This document shows, piece by piece, positions 5,104 to 9,529 of a DNA stretch of 9,529 nucleotides. The translations under genes and the position numbers were made by a program. The DNA comes from an uncultured Verrucomicrobiota bacterium (GTDB lineage Bacteria; Verrucomicrobiota; Verrucomicrobiia; Limisphaerales; UBA9464). The notes beneath the pieces are model-generated. The model worked only from the letters and a program-made list of their open reading frames with translations, was not told where the DNA came from and searched no databases. Each line of letters begins with the position of its first letter. The stretch's first letter is position 1. The stretch spans positions 1 to 9,529 of the forward strand of contig CAIPFS010000144.1 in assembly GCA_903864375.1 (NCBI GenBank). The letters run 5' to 3'.

Positions 5104-8100
5104 GTGATTGACACTCCTTTAGGGAAGTTTTGTCGGTTTTTTTTCGTGGCGTGGAAGCTCCTTTACGTATTGCCATGGGCCTGCGGGGCCGTCCGGGCGG
5201 ACGCCATTGACGCCCTTCCTTCCTTCGCATTGCCGGAGGTGGACCCGGCGCCGGAATGGAGCGTCGAGAAATATGCCATAGCTGCGGGGCTCGAACATCG
5301 AAAGGTATTTGGGGTGGCCTTCCAGACGAATGACATCGTGTGGGTGGCGGCGTCGGATGGCCTGTATCAATATGACGGCTATTTCTGGCATCGCTTCGGA
5401 CGTGAGTCCGGTCTGCCCAGCGAATTTGTCCGTTCCGTGACCGTGACCCGGAACGGGGACCTCTGGGTCGGCACCCACCATGGCGCTGGAATTTTTAATG
5501 GAACGCGGTTTGATTTTCAGGGTTCAACTTCAGGGCTGGCAGGACCCAGCGTCCGGCGAATCACCGAGGCTCCGGACGGCGCACTCTGGTTTGCAAGCGA
5601 TCCCTGGCCGGACCAATCCGCTCCGGCGGGTGTCTCGCGGCTTTTTCATGGCATATGGACTCACTGGCGCCAGGCTCAGGGGCTGCCTTCCGACCATATC
5701 TTCACGATTTCTGCCCGCCCGAATTCACCGGTCTATGCCTGCACAATTGATGGCCTGGCGGAATTCAAGGGGGACCGCTGGGAGACGTTGTTCCGCCCGC
5801 GGATCGAGGACAACCGGGCTCCTCCCTGGGAGGTGGCTGTGGGCCGGACGGGCGTTGCGATCGGACTGATCACCCGCACGAGCGACATCCTTTCCATCTC
5901 GGAAGGCCATTCCCGGCGAATTCCCCTGCGCTTTCGGAACCTTGCAGGGGAAGAATCGCGCCCGAGCGGGGGAAACCTGGGTAATTGCCTGGTGGCCGAG
6001 TCCAAAACCGGCGAGGTGTATGCGCTGATCCAGGCTCCGGAAGGCACCGTGATCGGGCGTTGGGAAGACGGGTACTTTCAACAGATTTCGCCGGCAATCA
6101 TGGGGGAATGGGCCTGGCCCGAGGATTTCAAGATGGCACCCGACGGATCGTTCTGGGTTGCCACCTATGGCATTCTCAATCGCTGGGTGCCGGGAGGCTT
6201 GGGCTGGCATCGATACCCGATTTCCGGCAAGTGCCGACTCATCGATCGGCAGCATCGGATATGGCTATCGGACGATAAAAGGTCGATTGTCATTGATTAT
6301 GACAAAGTTCATTCCATCGAAGGATTTGGTCCGCACCTTCGATTAGACGGCACCGGCATCGTCTGGGGTTGGGGTGAGGGTCATCCGCTGAGAGCCTCTT
6401 TCGCCCCTCAATCGGACATCGCCGTCGAAATAACGGGATTAAAGCAAATCAATCATTTCCAGACGGACACACGCGGGCGGGCCTGGTTTGCGGGGACGAC
6501 CCCCAACGGGGGCACCGGCATTGCCATTTTCAACCAAGGCCGATGGGATCGGCCCGACCTGACGGCACTCAGCGAGTACCAACTGTTAAAACTTCGGGCC
6601 GATCACCGGGGAGGCACCTGGGGTTTGATGTCGAAGCAAGGCCAATTTGCCGTTGCTTATCTGGATGGTCAAAAGATTGCCTTTTATCCGCTTGCGGGAA
6701 CGGGCCTGGGCGACGTCTTGGAGATGACGGTCGCCCCCGACGATACCGTATGGTTTGAAACCGTCTCCACGCTGTTTCAGTGGCAGCCGTCCTGGAGCGC
6801 ACCCATCGAGGACACGCGAATCCATGGAAGTGCCATCCTCGCCCTGCCCCACCCGAACCATATCGGCTTCATCTTCGACAGCATGGGGGGTGGAATCAAT
6901 GGCTATGGCTTCCTAATCGGAGGGACATGGCGAATCATTCCGGCCAACCTGGATGAAACGCCCTCCTCCGAGCTGGTGTTGGACCAACGGCAATTACCAG
7001 GTGCCCCACTTCACCTGTTGTTCAGTGACGGTGTCGCCTGCATCGACCCGACGCAAGTATACGTCCCTCATTTGATTTCACTTCCTTCTGGAGTGAATGC
7101 CTCCAGCGTGGTTGCGAGGACCGACAATGACTTGTGGGTGGGCACGCCCCGTGGCCTGATTCGCCGCAGTCCGGGTCACCGCCCTCCCCGGACTCTGATT
7201 CAATCGGTGGAATCCGAAGGTGAAGTCGGACGTCGACTTCCCATACGTGCCCATGCGGTGGAATGGCAGGTGCCCGGCAATACCCCAATCCATTCCCTCT
7301 TTTCCTGGCGTTGGGATAATGGTCCATGGGTCGACAATCAACCGTTGCCGGAGAACGGCATTCCCATTTCCGGAGTGGGCTCTGGTCACCATCGACTCCA
7401 GCTGATTTCCATGGATGAAGACGGAAACCGGGAGACCGTGCCCAACGAAATACCGGTCCGAGTGATTGGCCTCCCGATTCAAGAGCAGTTCTGGTTTGCG
7501 CCGTTGGTGGCTCTGGGTTTCATGGCGGTCACAGTGCTGGCGGTGACCAGCGTCCGTGCGACTCTGGTCCTATCCCAACAAAAGGAACGACTCGAGGAAA
7601 TTGTCCTGGAGCGGACCCGTCAACTGTCCTCACAGATGGATGCGGCGCGCCGACTGGCGGTCGAGGCTTCGGAATCCAACCGTTTGAAGAGTGAATTCCT
7701 GGCCACGGTGAGCCATGAATTGCGGACTCCCATGAACGGATTCCTCGGTTTTGTCCACCTGCTGGGGGAGACCCGGCTCAACGAGGAGCAGCGCCGGTAC
7801 CTGGAATTGCTGCAAACGTCCGCCCGGGAAGCGATGAACCTGATTGAGCGCATCCTTGGATTTGAACGAATCCGGCGCGGCGACACGAGGCCCACCCGGG
7901 CTCCAATGGACGTGGTCGAAATCTGCCAGGGAGTGCTGAATGAGTTGCGTCCGTCGGCTGACCGCAAGAAGCTGGCTCTGAAATTGGACCTTCCAGAATC
8001 CCCTTTCATCACTCTGCCGGGAGATTCCGAATTGCTTCGGCAGGTCCTTCAGGAATTGACCCAGAACGCCATCAAATTCTCCCACAAGGGAGGCGTCACG

Positions 8101-8358
8101 GTGGCGATCGCCCCGCTTGATTCGGGGGAACTTCAGGTGTCCGTTCATGACACCGGGGACGGGATCCCGGAAGACCAGCTGCAGAGCCTGTTCACCCCGT
8201 TCACCCAGGGGGATGGAGCACACGATCGTCCGGTTTCCGGACTGGGACTGGGATTGGCGATGTGCCGGGAATTGGTCACGTCCATGGGAGGGCGAATTGG
8301 ATGCAAGAGCACACTTGGCGAGGGTTCCACCTTTTGGTTCACGATTCCCCGCCAATGA
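5104..8358 (+). CDS. Two-component-regulator propeller sensor histidine kinase
   Basis: A 1084-residue membrane sensor kinase. An N-terminal hydrophobic run (about 12-32, ending near AVRADA) is a probable signal peptide. Residues about 50-700 form a periplasmic propeller with recurring Reg_prop-like strands: DIVWVAASDGLYQYDG, GDLWVGTHHGAGIFNG (about 118-133), GALWFASDPWPD (about 160), GSFWVATYGILNRW (about 348) and NDLWVGTPRGLIRR (about 675). A Y_Y_Y-like domain follows (about 714-790), then one TM helix (about 797-820) and a charged coiled coil (822-862). The HisKA H-box SHELRTPMNGF places the phospho-acceptor at His871. HATPase_c motifs are complete: N-box Asn988, G1 DTGDGIP (1016-1022), F-box LFTPF and G2 GLGLGLA (1046-1052). 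The protein ends after the ATPase domain, with no receiver or AraC-type output, unlike Bacteroides hybrid systems. GTG 5104 is the first start after an in-frame stop at 5071; no Shine-Dalgarno is evident. Its TGA overlaps the next start (ATGA). The ligand is unknown. Confidence 0.9.
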   Translation: MIDTPLGKFCRFFFVAWKLLYVLPWACGAVRADAIDALPSFALPEVDPAPEWSVEKYAIAAGLEHRKVFGVAFQTNDIVWVAASDGLYQYDGYFWHRFGRESGLPSEFVRSVTVTRNGDLWVGTHHGAGIFNGTRFDFQGSTSGLAGPSVRRITEAPDGALWFASDPWPDQSAPAGVSRLFHGIWTHWRQAQGLPSDHIFTISARPNSPVYACTIDGLAEFKGDRWETLFRPRIEDNRAPPWEVAVGRTGVAIGLITRTSDILSISEGHSRRIPLRFRNLAGEESRPSGGNLGNCLVAESKTGEVYALIQAPEGTVIGRWEDGYFQQISPAIMGEWAWPEDFKMAPDGSFWVATYGILNRWVPGGLGWHRYPISGKCRLIDRQHRIWLSDDKRSIVIDYDKVHSIEGFGPHLRLDGTGIVWGWGEGHPLRASFAPQSDIAVEITGLKQINHFQTDTRGRAWFAGTTPNGGTGIAIFNQGRWDRPDLTALSEYQLLKLRADHRGGTWGLMSKQGQFAVAYLDGQKIAFYPLAGTGLGDVLEMTVAPDDTVWFETVSTLFQWQPSWSAPIEDTRIHGSAILALPHPNHIGFIFDSMGGGINGYGFLIGGTWRIIPANLDETPSSELVLDQRQLPGAPLHLLFSDGVACIDPTQVYVPHLISLPSGVNASSVVARTDNDLWVGTPRGLIRRSPGHRPPRTLIQSVESEGEVGRRLPIRAHAVEWQVPGNTPIHSLFSWRWDNGPWVDNQPLPENGIPISGVGSGHHRLQLISMDEDGNRETVPNEIPVRVIGLPIQEQFWFAPLVALGFMAVTVLAVTSVRATLVLSQQKERLEEIVLERTRQLSSQMDAARRLAVEASESNRLKSEFLATVSHELRTPMNGFLGFVHLLGETRLNEEQRRYLELLQTSAREAMNLIERILGFERIRRGDTRPTRAPMDVVEICQGVLNELRPSADRKKLALKLDLPESPFITLPGDSELLRQVLQELTQNAIKFSHKGGVTVAIAPLDSGELQVSVHDTGDGIPEDQLQSLFTPFTQGDGAHDRPVSGLGLGLAMCRELVTSMGGRIGCKSTLGEGSTFWFTIPRQ

Positions 8359-9529
8359 CGCCTTCTATCGCCAGTCGGAATCGCCCCTCAGGCATTGTAT
8401 GGCTGTTCCTCCTGTGGACGGGCCTATTTCTTTCTTTCTCTTTACGACTGGCCGCCGCAGACGGGTTTCGAGATCTGCCCCCGGAACCCGTTCCGCCACC
8501 CGACTCCGGCCCCAGCTGGAGCATCCAGTCCTTTAGTGAATCCTCCGGGTTGGACCATCGATTTGTCTACTCGATGGCCTTTGGACCCGACTGGAACTTA
8601 TGGGTGGGAACATCCGATGGACTTTACCGTTACGACGGCTATCAATGGAAAACCTTTACCATCAAAGACGGGCTTCCCAGCGACTTCATCCGCTGTGTCA
8701 CCTGGACAAAGTCCAATGAATTGTGGATCGGAACGGATAAAGGGGCCGGGGTTTTTACTGTGAAAGACTCCCAGGGGTCCTTTGACTCGCGCCAGAGTGA
8801 TCAAGGACTTCCAGGCCCCAGCGTGCGCCGGATTGTTGAAGGGGTTGATGGGGCGCTCTGGTTTGGATGTGATCCGTGGCCCGACAGCACCCGGCCTTCC
8901 GGAGTCGGCCGGCTTTTTAAAGGTGAATGGAAAAAGTGGGGAACGGATTCGGGGCTTCCGTCGGACCACATCCTTTCCATTTTCGCGGGGGCTTCCAATC
9001 AAGTGATCGCGTGCACCTTCGGTGGATTGGCTGAATTTAAAAACGAACGCTGGGAAACACTGCTTCTTCCCAAAGATTCCAGGAATCCGGACGTTCCATG
9101 GAAAGTGGTCGAGGGGGCTGACGGGACCATGCTGGGGTTGCTCGGAAACCACTCGACCCTGTGGTCCCGTCGCCAGGGAATTGGGCAGGTCAGTTCCATC
9201 CTGTTTGTTCCGGTCCATGAACAGCGGGAGAGCCCGGCCGTGACAGTGGCTGGCAACGTCCTGACCTGTCGATCCCGGCAGGGCGACATCTACGGATTAT
9301 TCCAGGTGGGTGAAGCGACCGTCATCGGTCAATGGACGAATGGGGTCTTCCGACAGGTTTCACCCCCCGTATTTCCCTCCTGGGTGTGGCCGCAGGAATT
9401 CCGATGCTCGCCCGACGGCACCCTCTGGGTCGCGGGGGAACGAACGCTGACCCGATGGGTGCCCGCGGGTGGGGCATGGAAACTGAACCATTCCATCGGA
9501 CTTCCGCGGTTGGTGGATGGAAAGAATCG
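8355..9529 (+). CDS. Second propeller sensor protein, paralogue of the preceding kinase (partial, runs off the window)
   Basis: The frame is open from ATG 8355 to the window end (391 complete codons). The ATG overlaps the preceding TGA (ATGA), and no Shine-Dalgarno is visible, so translation probably depends on coupling. Residues 14-35 (GIVWLFLLWTGLFLSFS, then RLAAA) form a signal peptide. The propeller region aligns along its length with the upstream kinase: LWVGTSDGLYRYDGYQW, LWIGTDKGAGVF, PSVRRIVEGVDGALWF, DPWPDSTRPSGVGRLF, GLPSDHI, GLAEFK..RWETL, ATVIGQW, and PDGTLWVAGERTLTRWVP. One 86-residue stretch is about 63% identical by hand count (54 of 86). By homology a Y_Y_Y domain, TM helix and kinase core should follow beyond the window, but those parts are not seen, so kinase activity is inferred. 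It is a tandem duplicate of its neighbour, diverged enough that recent duplication or assembly error is unlikely. Confidence 0.85.
   Translation, partial: MTPSIASRNRPSGIVWLFLLWTGLFLSFSLRLAAADGFRDLPPEPVPPPDSGPSWSIQSFSESSGLDHRFVYSMAFGPDWNLWVGTSDGLYRYDGYQWKTFTIKDGLPSDFIRCVTWTKSNELWIGTDKGAGVFTVKDSQGSFDSRQSDQGLPGPSVRRIVEGVDGALWFGCDPWPDSTRPSGVGRLFKGEWKKWGTDSGLPSDHILSIFAGASNQVIACTFGGLAEFKNERWETLLLPKDSRNPDVPWKVVEGADGTMLGLLGNHSTLWSRRQGIGQVSSILFVPVHEQRESPAVTVAGNVLTCRSRQGDIYGLFQVGEATVIGQWTNGVFRQVSPPVFPSWVWPQEFRCSPDGTLWVAGERTLTRWVPAGGAWKLNHSIGLPRLVDGKN

Noticed and set aside
5108..5136. A consensus-like -35 hexamer TTGACA at 5108-5113.
   Set aside because: It lies inside the kinase coding start, and no -10-like hexamer follows at 16-18 nt (TGTCGG is found there).
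8395..8763. A 122-codon + strand frame after the first kinase.
   Set aside because: It lies out of frame inside the second sensor gene, whose own frame is open from 8355 to the window end and clearly homologous to the first kinase.
1..9529. CRISPR array, tRNA/rRNA, insertion sequence or known defence system.
   Set aside because: No regularly spaced direct repeats, no cloverleaf-like or rRNA segments, and no transposase, nuclease or toxin motifs were seen on either strand.

Overview
The window is about 9.5 kb of GC-rich bacterial DNA. Every supported gene lies on the + strand. Gene style suggests Verrucomicrobiota, perhaps the Limisphaerales/Pedosphaera group: very large two-component-regulator propeller kinases, a secreted beta-propeller protein of unknown role, few clear Shine-Dalgarno sites, and palindromic GGGAC/GTCCC intergenic repeats. 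This is inference from gene content, since no rRNA or other taxonomic marker is present.

Layout: (1) 1-447 holds no convincing gene. It carries a palindrome-rich imperfect repeat in two copies plus several short inverted repeats. (2) 448-645 is a 65-residue basic protein of the small family usually annotated 'plasmid stabilization protein'. Its stop overlaps the start of (3) 645-1772, a nitroreductase-fold flavoprotein of the Acg type with a Tat-like leader. (4) Two back-to-back hairpins (1771-1820) separate it from (5) 1890-3143, a dicarboxylate/amino acid:cation symporter (DAACS, GltP/DctA type). (6) A hairpin at 3157-3181 contains the ribosome binding site of (7) 3191-4954, an exported NHL-like beta-propeller protein with an embedded EF-hand-type calcium loop. 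(8) An AT-rich gap of about 42% GC (4955-5103) precedes (9) 5104-8358, a 1084-residue membrane sensor histidine kinase (signal peptide, periplasmic propeller, Y_Y_Y-like domain, one TM helix, HisKA, HATPase_c). (10) Its stop overlaps the start of 8355-9529+, a second kinase-like propeller protein that is clearly a paralogue of the first and runs off the window edge.

How they fit together: genes 2 and 3 look like a translationally coupled pair, as do the two propeller kinases. The kinase pair is the most distinctive part of the window: a tandem duplication whose sensory halves have diverged unevenly, with no response regulator visible inside the window. The exported propeller protein just upstream could belong to the same sensing module, but only position suggests this. 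I found no CRISPR array, tRNA, rRNA, transposase or recognised defence system.
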